Shown here one piece after another: positions 35,124 to 43,754 of a stretch of DNA of 64,000 bases (positions are counted from its first letter, which is position 1; each line of letters begins with the position of its first letter). The notes under the pieces were generated by a model. It was given only the letters and a program-made list of their open reading frames with translations. It was not told where the DNA came from and did no database searches. Origin of the DNA: Weissella soli (GTDB lineage: Bacteria; Bacillota; Bacilli; Lactobacillales; Lactobacillaceae); the NCBI RefSeq assembly GCF_001761545.1, contig NZ_CP017326.1, forward strand, positions 1,116,001 to 1,180,000, read 5' to 3'. The position numbers were made by a program, and so were the translations under genes.

Positions 35124-35162
35124 TAATAACACATTGTAAGCGGTTTCACCAGTGTGTTATTA
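35124..35162 (-). promoter_or_regulatory. Perfect cre site inside a 10-bp inverted repeat
   Basis: TGTAAGCGGTTTCA (35135-35148) fits TGWAANCGNTNWCA at every position. It is flanked by TAATAACACA and TGTGTTATTA (35124-35133, 35153-35162). It overlaps the promoter of the candidate small RNA. Confidence 0.75.
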
Positions 35163-35208
35163 AGCTTTTTTATTTTGACATCCCAGCGCTTTAGTTTAGT
35201 GTTTGGGC

Positions 35209-35919
35209 TTATTTTTTCGTCAAGCGACTCGCTGCCGCTTCATCCAAGATGATCGTTACATGCGGATGACGTTGCAAAACTGAGGCCGGTAGCATCTCCG
35301 AAACTGGCCCTTCAATCATTGCCTGAACAGCCTCTGCCTTGGCAGCCCCATAGGCTACCAATAAAATTTGCTTGGCTTTCATGATTGAAGCAATGCCCAT
35401 TGAGTAGGCAAATCTAGGCACCGCCGTGGCACTGTCAAAAAATCGCGCATTGGCTGTGATTGTCGATTCAGTCAAGGCGACTTCATGCGTCAATGAATCA
35501 AATGGTGTCCCGGGTTCGTTAAAGCCAATATGCCCATTTTTACCTAACCCCAAAATTTGTAAATCAACGGGATGGGCATCCACGATTTTTTCATAACGAG
35601 CAACTTCGGTGGCTGCATCAGAATTGGCACCATCTGGCACAAAACTTTCCTTAAAGGGCTTTTCATTGAACAGGTGTTGTGCCATAAAATAATGATAACT
35701 TTGGGGATGATCAGCTGCCAGTCCTTTATATTCGTCCAAATTAATGGAAGTAGCAGCTGAAAAATCTAAATCACTCGCGACCAATGCATCATAAATTGAA
35801 ATTGGTGTCGACCCCGTGGCTAATCCGAAAGTCTCCGTGCCTTTCTTTAGCGTTTCAGCCACTAATTGATACCCTACCTGTCCGCCTTCGTTCTTATCAC
35901 GCACTTGAATAATCTTCAT
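35209..35919 (-). CDS. nagB: Glucosamine-6-phosphate deaminase
   Basis: Converts glucosamine-6-phosphate to fructose-6-phosphate and ammonia, the step linking amino-sugar breakdown to glycolysis. From the ATG at 35919 the protein has 236 residues. GLATGSTP binds phosphate; [10 protein letters not shown] has the catalytic Asp, and [15 protein letters not shown] is the family signature. AGAGGT precedes the start. Two identical GntR-type boxes overlap the promoter, so induction by amino-sugar phosphates is expected. It opposes GlmS-GlmM in envelope precursor supply. Confidence 0.95.
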   Translation of the reverse strand: MKIIQVRDKNEGGQVGYQLVAETLKKGTETFGLATGSTPISIYDALVASDLDFSAATSINLDEYKGLAADHPQSYHYFMAQHLFNEKPFKESFVPDGANSDAATEVARYEKIVDAHPVDLQILGLGKNGHIGFNEPGTPFDSLTHEVALTESTITANARFFDSATAVPRFAYSMGIASIMKAKQILLVAYGAAKAEAVQAMIEGPVSEMLPASVLQRHPHVTIILDEAAASRLTKK

Positions 35920-35941
35920 AATAATAGACCTCTTCTTATTT

Positions 35942-35983
35942 TTGGTATAGTCCAATTATATATTGGTATAGTCCATTTTGCAA
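35942..35983 (-). promoter_or_regulatory. nagB promoter with two NagR-like boxes
   Basis: The promoter is TTGCAA (35983-35978), 17 bp, TATAAT (35960-35955). TTGGTATAGTCCA occurs twice (35942-35954, 35963-35975), 21 bp apart, in the spacer and just after the -10 box. The core TGGTATAGTCCA resembles the DasR/NagR operator TGGTCTAGACCA. Confidence 0.75.
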
Positions 35984-35989
35984 GACAAC

Positions 35990-36023
35990 AAAAAAACTGA
36001 AACAAGTTACCTTGCTTCAGTTC
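35990..36023 (-). terminator. Terminator of gntK
   Basis: Arms AACTGAAGCAAG and CTTGTTTCAGTT (one G-U pair), with a minus-strand T7 tail. Confidence 0.85.
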
Positions 36024-36045
36024 AAAAATGTTTAATTTTTATAGC

Positions 36046-37578
36046 TTACTTACCGACATGTTTGCGTTGGAAGTCAGCAATACTCTTATACTCAGTCTGC
36101 AATTGACGACTCAACCGAATAAAAATTGGCGCCAATTCACGATATGCTTCGTAATTCTCTGGGTTTGGTTGATAAGTATTGGCTTCACCAACCATGTCAC
36201 CGATAACTTCGAGTGAATCAACCATGCCCAACGCTTTTTGGGCCATCACAGTAGCCGCTAAAGCTCCTGATTCAAAGGCCGTTGGTACAGTAACTGGTTG
36301 CTCAAAGATATCCGCTAACATTTGACGCCACAAGGCCGAACGGGCAAACCCGCCAGTAGCTTGAACAGATTTCAAATCGCCTACGACTTCTTCCAAAGCT
36401 AAAGCCACCATGTAAATATTAAAGATAATTCCTTCAAGCACGGAGCGCACCATGTGCGCACGTGTATGATTATGCGTCAAACCAAAGAACGAACCACGCG
36501 CATTGGCATCCCAAATAGGCGCACGTTCGCCGCCTAGATATGGATGGAATAATAGTCCATCGGCACCTGCCGGAATCTTTGAGGCAATTTCAGTCAACAA
36601 ATCGTAAGAATCAATCCCCATCAAGGCTGCCGTTGATTTCTCAGCGTCAAACATCTTATCCCGAGCCCAACGGAAAACATCCCCACCATTGTTCACGGGG
36701 CCTCCGACAACCCAGTGGTCCTTGTCTAAGGCATACGTAAACGTACGACCCTTAGGATCAATCTTTGGTGCATCCGTCACGACACGAATGGCCCCAGAGG
36801 TACCGATCGTTACCGCAGCCACTCCCGGTTGGATGGCATTAACTCCCAAATTTGAAAGTGGGCCATCACCGGCACCATAGACGAATGGCGTATCCACCGG
36901 CAAGCCCATGATAGCCGCATATTCAGCAACCATGCCCCGTTCAATTTCGTATGGCTCGACTGGTTGTGGCATTTGTTCTTTCTTAATACCGGTGACTGCT
37001 AAGGCTTGTTCGTCCCAATCTAAATTAAAGATGTTAAACATTCCGGTACCTGAGGCGATTGAGATATCCATCTTATTGGCACCAAACAAGCGGTGGAAGA
37101 TATATTCCTTAATACCCAAATAGTGCGCGGCCTGGTTATAAATCGCAGTCTCTTCACCCTTTAGCCATAACATCTTTGATAAAGGTGCCATGGGATGAAT
37201 TGGCGTTCCGGTTTTGGCATAAATTTCTGCACCAAGGCCATTCGCCCGCAATTCTTCAGCATACTTGACAGCACGCGTGTCAGCCCAAGTAATCACCCGG
37301 GTCAACGGCTCCCAGTCTGCATCAAAGGCAATCAAGGAATGCATGGCTGATGAAAAGGAAACCCCTAAAATCTTGCCGTCATTTGCTTCACGTACGACTT
37401 CGCTCATTGCATCAATAAAGGCTTCCCAGATTTCATTTAAATCTTCTTCAGCCATATCCGGTTCGTCACGGTACAAGTGATACCCCTTGTTTGCACTTGC
37501 AATGACATTACCCTTCGTATCAAAAAGCACTGCCTTAGTAGACGTAGTCCCCATGTCCACGCCAATTAAATAATCCAT
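36046..37578 (-). CDS. gntK: Gluconokinase (FGGY family)
   Basis: Phosphorylates gluconate to 6-phosphogluconate, feeding the phosphoketolase pathway of heterofermenters. The 510 residues begin YLIGVDMGTTSTKAVLFDTK (ATP site). WADTRA, YGAGDGPLSNLG and ATGGFARSALWRQMLAD are FGGY signatures. The length and the GDGP motif fit GntK better than xylulose or glycerol kinases. A promoter TTGCAA-17-TAAAAT lies upstream. It is monocistronic; no gluconate permease is adjacent. Confidence 0.88.
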   Translation of the reverse strand: MDYLIGVDMGTTSTKAVLFDTKGNVIASANKGYHLYRDEPDMAEEDLNEIWEAFIDAMSEVVREANDGKILGVSFSSAMHSLIAFDADWEPLTRVITWADTRAVKYAEELRANGLGAEIYAKTGTPIHPMAPLSKMLWLKGEETAIYNQAAHYLGIKEYIFHRLFGANKMDISIASGTGMFNIFNLDWDEQALAVTGIKKEQMPQPVEPYEIERGMVAEYAAIMGLPVDTPFVYGAGDGPLSNLGVNAIQPGVAAVTIGTSGAIRVVTDAPKIDPKGRTFTYALDKDHWVVGGPVNNGGDVFRWARDKMFDAEKSTAALMGIDSYDLLTEIASKIPAGADGLLFHPYLGGERAPIWDANARGSFFGLTHNHTRAHMVRSVLEGIIFNIYMVALALEEVVGDLKSVQATGGFARSALWRQMLADIFEQPVTVPTAFESGALAATVMAQKALGMVDSLEVIGDMVGEANTYQPNPENYEAYRELAPIFIRLSRQLQTEYKSIADFQRKHVGK

Positions 37579-37714
37579 TTCCTAAACCCCACTATTTCCA
37601 CGACGCTCAACACGCCATGCCAATCGATCAATTGTTATTTTTTTCTCTCTAACTATTATTTTATGTAAAGTCCTTACTTATTGCAAGGCGAGATTATGTA
37701 AGGCTTTTTGAAAA

Positions 37715-38671
37715 CTACTCTTGTGATTTTGGATGATAAACTGACCGATTATCCAAAGCAAATTGGCGGTTTGAAAAGGTCCCTGGTTCAGTATCAGCCA
37801 AGGCATTAGAGAAGCTTTGCATACTGGCGTCGAGTTCATCTAATTGATGCAAGATATTCGCCTCCAAAATAGCTGGTCGGACTGGTGAACCATATTCCAA
37901 TAACCCATGATGGGCTAAAACAACATGCCGTAAGACCACCATATCTTCACTGAACAAATCCATTTTTAACTCTTGTGCCATCAAAACAATTTGTTCATCA
38001 ATCAGCACAATGTGTCCCAATAAATTACCCGCTGTCGTATACTTTGTGGCGATTGGACCAGTTAGTTCGAGAACTTTACCTAAGTCGTGTAACAGGGCGC
38101 CTGCTAGCAATAAACTGCGGTTCAAGTCAGGATACTGATTAGCGACCGAGTTGGCTAAGCGTGCAATTGAAAGCGAATGATATGCCAGCCCCCCGGTGAA
38201 AGCATGATGGTTACTTTTTGCAGCTGGAAAACGGTAAAATTCTTCATGGTATTTCTGCAAAAGTGCACGTACAATGCGCACCCAGGTTGGATTGATAATC
38301 TGAAAAAGCAACGCATTGACTTCCTCTTCCATGTCCTTGGCCCGCATCGGTGCAGCAACCATGTAATCCGTCGGATCATTTGGTTCGCCCAACTGGGTTG
38401 GTCGAATTGAAAGCACCTTTAATTGAGGCTTATCTTGATAAACTTGGCGAACAGCAGTGATGGCGACCACCATGCCCGCCTTGAGTTGCTTAATTTCTTC
38501 GTCAGTAGCGTCCCACTTATTACCCTTAATTTCCATTGAACGATCAGCTACTGTAATCGATAAATAAGGTTTACCTTGATTAGTGACCCGCGCATCGATA
38601 TCCTTTAGTAGCAAAAAAGCATCAATGCGTTCATCCACTTTATATTCTTTTAAAAGTCGCTGTTCTGCCAT
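37715..38671 (-). CDS. yhaM: 3'-5' exoribonuclease YhaM
   Basis: Cytoplasmic 3'-5' exonuclease acting on RNA ends. The 318 residues combine an N-terminal OB-fold (about 10-100, DIDARVTNQGKPYLSITVAD) and an HD phosphohydrolase domain with LLHDLGK and HHAFTGGLAYHS, followed by VLAHHG. The length matches the family. It lies 58 nt after rmuC with no terminator between them, so the two are probably co-transcribed. Confidence 0.92.
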   Translation of the reverse strand: MAEQRLLKEYKVDERIDAFLLLKDIDARVTNQGKPYLSITVADRSMEIKGNKWDATDEEIKQLKAGMVVAITAVRQVYQDKPQLKVLSIRPTQLGEPNDPTDYMVAAPMRAKDMEEEVNALLFQIINPTWVRIVRALLQKYHEEFYRFPAAKSNHHAFTGGLAYHSLSIARLANSVANQYPDLNRSLLLAGALLHDLGKVLELTGPIATKYTTAGNLLGHIVLIDEQIVLMAQELKMDLFSEDMVVLRHVVLAHHGLLEYGSPVRPAILEANILHQLDELDASMQSFSNALADTEPGTFSNRQFALDNRSVYHPKSQE

Positions 38672-38729
38672 ATCAATTCCTCTTTATTTCAGTTGTTAAC
38701 CCCATTTTAGGCTACATTTGATTAAGCGT

Positions 38730-40163
38730 CTATTCATCCTCTGCTTCAGATACTAAGGATGCCGTTTCATTTGCGTCCAAAGTTGCGATGCTCGACAATT
38801 TCCGACGCATCACATTTGTCCGCGTGGTAACTAATTTGGTCATATCTTCATCGGCGCGCTTAATGCGATCATGCACCTTTTCGAGGGTATCAGCGTACTT
38901 ATTAAACTCGGTTTTGACTTCGCCTAGTGTTTTCCAGACTTCCGAACTACGTTGCTCAATTTGCAGGGTCTTAAAGCCAATTTGCAAACTATTGAGCAAC
39001 GCCGTAATCGTTGATGGACCAGCCACGTTAATCTTATATTTATTGAACAATTCCTCTACTAGGGCAACATCAGAGACGATTTCCGCATACAAGCCTTCGG
39101 CCGGCAAAAACATAATCGCATAGTTCGTTGTCAAAGGCGGTTGAATATATTTCTCACTAATCGATTTTGCCTGTGCTTTGACCCGTGCATGAAGATCTTT
39201 GCGCGCCTTTTGGGCTTCACTGGCCTCACCCGCGGTTAACGCATCTTGCAGACGTTGGTAATCCTCAATCGCAAACTTACTATCAATTGGCAAATAAACT
39301 GGGTGCTCAATGTCATTCTCACGGCCAGGTAATTTAATGGCAAAATCGACCGCCGTTTGATCACCAAAGATATTGGCCTGTTCAAGGTATTGGTTACTTG
39401 TAAAGATTTGTTCCAAAATACGAGATAATTGAATTTCACCAATGATACCCCGCGTTTTGACCCCCGTTAAGGCCGACTTCAGGCCACCGACATCCGCGGC
39501 TAACGTACGCATTTCGCCTAAGCCTTCTTGTACAGACTGCAGGTGTGTGTTGACTTGCGCAAAACTTTCGTTAATGCGCTTTTGCAGGACCGTTTGGAGT
39601 TGGTCGTCAACCGTATGTTGAATTTCTTTCAACTTTTTATCATTGGCATCTTGCAATGACCGTAAGTGTATGTTCATTGTTTCGGTCATCGTTGAGATCT
39701 TTTTATCCAAGGTATCTTGAATGGCCGTTAACCTATTGTCATTGGATTCTTGTAGTTGCAACAATCGTCCATTCACGGTTGGCATGATTTGGGCAACTTG
39801 TTTTTCAACCCCATTCATCCGGACGTTGACAGTTTCAAAGCTTTGCACGAAATTCTTGGTTAATGACTCATCAAGCTTTTCATTAATTAAGTTCTGTAAA
39901 GTGGTGGTCTGTGCGTTGGTAGTCAGCGTTTGTCTGTTTGATAGATCGTTTAGCGCCTGTGTTTGACTAGCGAAAGCCTGTGCCATTTCGGTACGTTGGC
40001 GGGATGCATCATTGGCTGAATTTTCCAATAAAGTTTGCCGTAACGCTTCATTTTGTTTACTTAATTCACTTGTGTCGATAATGACCCCACGACGACTATT
40101 ATTCAGTATGAGAACCAGTAAAATAATTGCTACAATCAGCAACACCATGATGATGACTTGCAT
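38730..40163 (-). CDS. rmuC: RmuC-family DNA recombination protein
   Basis: Putative nuclease-like protein that limits inverted-repeat recombination. The 477 residues have an N-terminal membrane anchor (about 3-22), a long coiled coil with heptad-like repeats (about 30-220) and the RmuC domain, with GEIQLSRILEQIF, PIDSKFAIEDYQRL and MFLPAEGLYAEIV. AAGGAG precedes the ATG in the loop of a GTACT/AGTAC hairpin. A TATAAT box lies upstream. Confidence 0.92.
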   Translation of the reverse strand: MQVIIMVLLIVAIILLVLILNNSRRGVIIDTSELSKQNEALRQTLLENSANDASRQRTEMAQAFASQTQALNDLSNRQTLTTNAQTTTLQNLINEKLDESLTKNFVQSFETVNVRMNGVEKQVAQIMPTVNGRLLQLQESNDNRLTAIQDTLDKKISTMTETMNIHLRSLQDANDKKLKEIQHTVDDQLQTVLQKRINESFAQVNTHLQSVQEGLGEMRTLAADVGGLKSALTGVKTRGIIGEIQLSRILEQIFTSNQYLEQANIFGDQTAVDFAIKLPGRENDIEHPVYLPIDSKFAIEDYQRLQDALTAGEASEAQKARKDLHARVKAQAKSISEKYIQPPLTTNYAIMFLPAEGLYAEIVSDVALVEELFNKYKINVAGPSTITALLNSLQIGFKTLQIEQRSSEVWKTLGEVKTEFNKYADTLEKVHDRIKRADEDMTKLVTTRTNVMRRKLSSIATLDANETASLVSEAEDE

Positions 40164-40385
40164 ACAGTACTCCTTCAGTACGGATTTTTCTAACTGAATT
40201 CAATTATAACTTAATTACCATGATAAATAAAAGTTGCCTAGTGCAAATTTGTTACAAACAAAAAAACAACCGTGGTGATATGAATCCCCTAATCGTCTTA
40301 AACCTTATATTTTTCTATAAAACATATTTTTAAAATGATTATCCATTCTTTTTGTGACACTTTTATATCATTTAGATCCTTAAAA

Positions 40386-40520
40386 CTAGGTCATCGCTGA
40401 ACGTGGATCATCATGATCAGTATCAGAATGCTGTAACTTAACTAACAAAGTGACCCCTTCTTTCGACAAATTTTGTTGAATAGCTAAACTGCTTAAATTT
40501 AATACAACAAGCGTAAACAT
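40386..40520 (-). pseudogene. Possible gene remnant (44 codons)
   Basis: The minus-strand frame begins MFTLVVLNLSSLAIQQNLSK and ends DHDDPRSAMT, with gene-like composition. It has no ribosome site, and the frame stays open upstream through KGLHYAKFIQY to a TGA. It looks more like the C-terminus of a decayed gene than a working small protein. Family not recognised. Confidence 0.35.
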
Positions 40521-40584
40521 ATATTGAATAAATTTGGCATAATGAAGACCTTTTCAATTTGAATGCATTTGGAAAATGCACAAA

Positions 40585-40624
40585 AAACCCACGAGTTAGA
40601 CATTCTCTAACACATGGGTTTTTA
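40585..40624 (-). terminator. Terminator of argR-pbp1A-yheA
   Basis: AAAACCCA/TGGGTTTT encloses GTTAG/CTAAC. The minus-strand tail is T-rich. Confidence 0.8.
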
Positions 40625-40684
40625 CCTTAATATCTATACAATCACCGCTTATTATAGTGCTATCGGTAGACGGCTGTACTTAAA

Positions 40685-41026
40685 TTAAATGTCATACAAT
40701 TCAGCAATCGGCTTAGTCACAATATCATTAATTTCTTGCAACAAGGCATTCACTGCTTGTTCAGCGGCCATCATATTCTTTAAGTCTTCATGTTGATCCA
40801 TTTGACCAGCAATCTCTTGCCATTTTTGGACTGCTTCTGGTTTTGGTTCTTGGCCAGATTGCATCGCCGTATTAATTTCCATTTGGGCCGCTTGAAAATC
40901 CTTGAAGACCTGCATAGCCTCAGGATTCTTTTGCATCGCGGCCACCGCATCCCGCAAAGTTTTGTATTGGGCTGTCTCTCGTAAATCAGTAGCAACTGCA
41001 TTGACGTTATCATAAATATTAATCAT
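40685..41026 (-). CDS. yheA: YlbF/YmcA (YheA, UPF0342) family protein
   Basis: The 113-residue all-helical cytoplasmic protein has the family core LREVAAMQKNPEAM-like pattern (AAMQKNPEAMQVFKDFQAAQ about 29-48) and a C-terminal AEQAVNALLQEINDIV. Relatives affect RNase Y-dependent mRNA decay and biofilm or competence in Bacillus. The assignment to YheA rather than YlbF is by length. It lies 14 nt after pbp1A, so it is the last cistron of that operon. Confidence 0.8.
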   Translation of the reverse strand: MINIYDNVNAVATDLRETAQYKTLRDAVAAMQKNPEAMQVFKDFQAAQMEINTAMQSGQEPKPEAVQKWQEIAGQMDQHEDLKNMMAAEQAVNALLQEINDIVTKPIAELYDI

Positions 41027-41040
41027 TATAAAATCCTTTT

Positions 41041-43146
41041 CTAATTACCAAAAATACTTTTAAGACCACTCCAGACCTTAGACGCACCGTTCGTGACGGC
41101 ATCCCCTGCCTTGGTCAAACCATCACTGAAATTACTTTCAATTTGACTAGCAATGGATGACGCATTACTTGCGATCCCACTCTGCGCGGTTGCGCTGGTC
41201 GAACTTGAGGACGCTTGTTGGGTCTCGATGCTCTGGACACTAAACGCCGTTTGGGCCGTATTTGGAATGATTTGTTCCAGGGACGTTTTGACAAGCGGTG
41301 CAGCTGTCTCACTTAGATAAGCTGGAATCACCTCATTATCATCATAACCTGTCCAAGTAACGGATACAATATCTGGCGTATAGGCCACTGCCCATGAATC
41401 AGTAGCAGCATTCAATGACTCATCACTGGTAGCCTCTGTCGTACCTGTTTTACCAGCTACATCGTACCCAGAAGGATCAGCTGAGACACCTGTACCATTT
41501 GTATAAACACCCAACATCATTTGTGTCATTTCATTAGCAACCTTAGTTGACCATAACCGTTTTTGCTTAACCTTAGCTTCAGCCACTGTTTTACCGGTTG
41601 CGTCGACAATTTTCGTAATAAAGTGGGCATCTGACATCACACCACCATTCGCAAAGCTCGTGTAGGCTTGTGCCATTTGCAATGGCGAAACGCCTTTTTG
41701 CAGGCCACCAATGGCCATTGACAAGTTCTTATCATCAGTCGTTAGTGGTAACCCTGCCTTGATACCAGCTTTATAGCCCACATTGACACCCATCTGATCC
41801 AACAGCCACACCGCTGGAATATTGTATGAGTTCTCGATAGCTTGATACATTGGTACATCGGCACTCACATAGTCATTATAGTTATGGGGCGTGTAACCAT
41901 TTGTACCAAAGGACATTTGCTTATTTGGCAATTTGGAATCATAAGAGAATCCACGTGACAACGCTGGGGCATAGTCAACGATTGGTTTGATCGTTGAACC
42001 TGGTTGCCGTCTCATCTGCGTCGCCCGGTTGTAACCACGGAACTGGTGTGTACCCCGGCCACCGACCACCGCTCGGACGCCACCAGTCTTGGCATTCAAG
42101 ACAATTTGGGCCGCTTGTGAGTCGCTACCAATCGGATTAAGTGATGTATCCTCAAAGTCATTTTGCAAGTTTGTTTGATCCGTTTGGTTCAAGGTGGTGT
42201 AAATCTTATAACCATCATTCATGATCTCTGATTCAGTCAAACCATATTTAGAGATTGCCTCATCAATGACCGAATCAAAGAAGTAAGGATAGTTATATGA
42301 CGAGTTATCTGAGGTATGCTCTGATGCACCCACGGCCGTTGCGGCATAGGCTTTAGCTTGTGCAGCCGTCAGCTTACCGGAGTTGGCCATGTTGTAGAGC
42401 ACTTGATCACGTCGCGTTTTGGCAGCTTGTCGATGATCAATGGGATTATACCCATTTGGTGATTGCAACATGCCTGCTAACATCGCCGCTTGCGTCACCG
42501 TTAACTTACTTGCATCGACCCCAAAGTATTTTTGTGACGCGTCTTGGATACCCCAAACACCGTCACCAAAATATGCATTATTTAAATACATCGTGAGAAT
42601 GTCGTTTTTAGAATAGACTTTCTCAACCTGAATGGCCAAGAATAACTCACGGGCCTTACGATTAATTGATTGGGTTTGTGAGAGAAAGGCATTTTTAACC
42701 AACTGTTGCGTAATCGTTGAGCCACCAACGGAAACACTGCTTCCTAACAGCCGATAGTAGATGGTGGTCAAAACCCCTCGTGCCATCCCCGTAACCGAAA
42801 AACCAGGTTCGTGGTAGAAATTACGATCTTCAGTTGCTAGGACTGCATTAATCGCATTTGACGAAATTTGGCTATATTCAATATACGTTCCTTTTTGCCC
42901 AGCAATGGCCCCGGCTTTATTACCACTGGCATCATAAACTGCCGTAGTTGCCTTCAGCCGTGTTTTTAAATCACTCACATCTGTAAACTTGGCTTCAATC
43001 GTTCCTAAAATTGAGATGACGGCAATCAGTGCTAAGAACGTCACTGCTAACCAGCGCCATAACTGAAATCGTTGCAAATATGGCCGGATTGTTTGACGCT
43101 CCCACGCCCAATACTGCTGCCAAATTTTCTTCATGCTTACTTTCAT
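41041..43146 (-). CDS. pbp1A: Class A penicillin-binding protein 1A
   Basis: Bifunctional peptidoglycan synthase. From the ATG at 43146 the protein has 701 residues: a cytoplasmic basic stretch, one span (about 32-55), a GT51 glycosyltransferase domain with ATEDRNFYHEPGF and GGSTITQQLVKN, and a transpeptidase domain with STIK, SYN and KTG (VAGKTGTTEA). The tail is Ser/Ala-rich. A TTG at 43158 would overlap argR and is less likely. It lies 4 nt after argR. Confidence 0.93.
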   Translation of the reverse strand: MKVSMKKIWQQYWAWERQTIRPYLQRFQLWRWLAVTFLALIAVISILGTIEAKFTDVSDLKTRLKATTAVYDASGNKAGAIAGQKGTYIEYSQISSNAINAVLATEDRNFYHEPGFSVTGMARGVLTTIYYRLLGSSVSVGGSTITQQLVKNAFLSQTQSINRKARELFLAIQVEKVYSKNDILTMYLNNAYFGDGVWGIQDASQKYFGVDASKLTVTQAAMLAGMLQSPNGYNPIDHRQAAKTRRDQVLYNMANSGKLTAAQAKAYAATAVGASEHTSDNSSYNYPYFFDSVIDEAISKYGLTESEIMNDGYKIYTTLNQTDQTNLQNDFEDTSLNPIGSDSQAAQIVLNAKTGGVRAVVGGRGTHQFRGYNRATQMRRQPGSTIKPIVDYAPALSRGFSYDSKLPNKQMSFGTNGYTPHNYNDYVSADVPMYQAIENSYNIPAVWLLDQMGVNVGYKAGIKAGLPLTTDDKNLSMAIGGLQKGVSPLQMAQAYTSFANGGVMSDAHFITKIVDATGKTVAEAKVKQKRLWSTKVANEMTQMMLGVYTNGTGVSADPSGYDVAGKTGTTEATSDESLNAATDSWAVAYTPDIVSVTWTGYDDNEVIPAYLSETAAPLVKTSLEQIIPNTAQTAFSVQSIETQQASSSSTSATAQSGIASNASSIASQIESNFSDGLTKAGDAVTNGASKVWSGLKSIFGN

Positions 43147-43150
43147 CTGT

Positions 43151-43609
43151 TTACCCAATCATGGCTTCAAATTGCGCCATAAACTGTTGTGCCGCAGCGT
43201 TGTCAGGACTGGTGACATAGATTGTGTCGTGCCCCGCCAACGTCGCGATGACCGTTACTAGATTAGCATCATCAATTAGGGCAGCCAAACGATTACCATT
43301 ACCGGCAGTGGTTTTGATGATCGTCAAAAATTCAACGCGGGTCATTGACAAAGCCATTTCTTGAAACCCTTGATCAATTTGCGTTGATTCGACTTTGGGT
43401 GCCTCCTCCAATAACTGATAATGGGAGACGCCATTCGCCCCGGTGTGGCGTACGATACGTAATTCATTAATATCACGTGACACCGTTGCCTGGGTGACAT
43501 CAATCCCTTCTGCCTGTAACTTATACATTAATTCTTCTTGTGATTCGATAACTTGATTTGTAATGATTTCTAAGATTTTTGTTTGGCGTTCTTTTTTCTT
43601 CAAGGCCAT
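43151..43609 (-). CDS. argR: Arginine repressor ArgR family
   Basis: Hexameric arginine-sensing regulator. The 152 residues have an N-terminal winged helix (about 1-70, TQATVSRDINELRIVR) and a C-terminal oligomerisation domain with GNGNRLAALIDD and GHDTIYVTSPD. The ATG at 43609 is used because GAGAGGG precedes it; an ATG at 43624 overlaps that site. An extended -10 box TGCTATAAT lies upstream. It is first of a three-gene unit with pbp1A and yheA. No arginine genes are nearby. Confidence 0.92.
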   Translation of the reverse strand: MALKKKERQTKILEIITNQVIESQEELMYKLQAEGIDVTQATVSRDINELRIVRHTGANGVSHYQLLEEAPKVESTQIDQGFQEMALSMTRVEFLTIIKTTAGNGNRLAALIDDANLVTVIATLAGHDTIYVTSPDNAAAQQFMAQFEAMIG

Positions 43610-43708
43610 GATTTTCCCTCTCATCTTAAATTCTTATCCATTATAGCAAAATCCGCCCGAGCGTAACATAAATGCAATAATCAATCTAACTCCTCTGGTG
43701 GCACTTTA

Positions 43709-43741
43709 CAAAAAAAGTACACGATCTCATTCGTGTACTTC
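43709..43741 (-). terminator. Terminator of lepA
   Basis: Arms AAGTACACGA/TCGTGTACTT with a minus-strand T7 tail. Confidence 0.88.
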
Positions 43742-43754
43742 TGCTGTTGTATCC

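Larger units (their letters stand above)
40198..40684. other. Long intergenic stretch between rmuC and yheA
   Basis: About 490 bp, AT-rich. It holds the rmuC promoter near 40205, a 44-codon frame (40386-40520) and the yheA terminator at 40585-40624. Nothing else was recognised. The length is unusual for this compact window and suggests gene decay. Confidence 0.7.

Noticed and set aside
43146-43158. TTG start for pbp1A overlapping argR
   Set aside because: No ribosome site, and a rare start codon; the ATG at 43146 gives a clean 4-nt gap.
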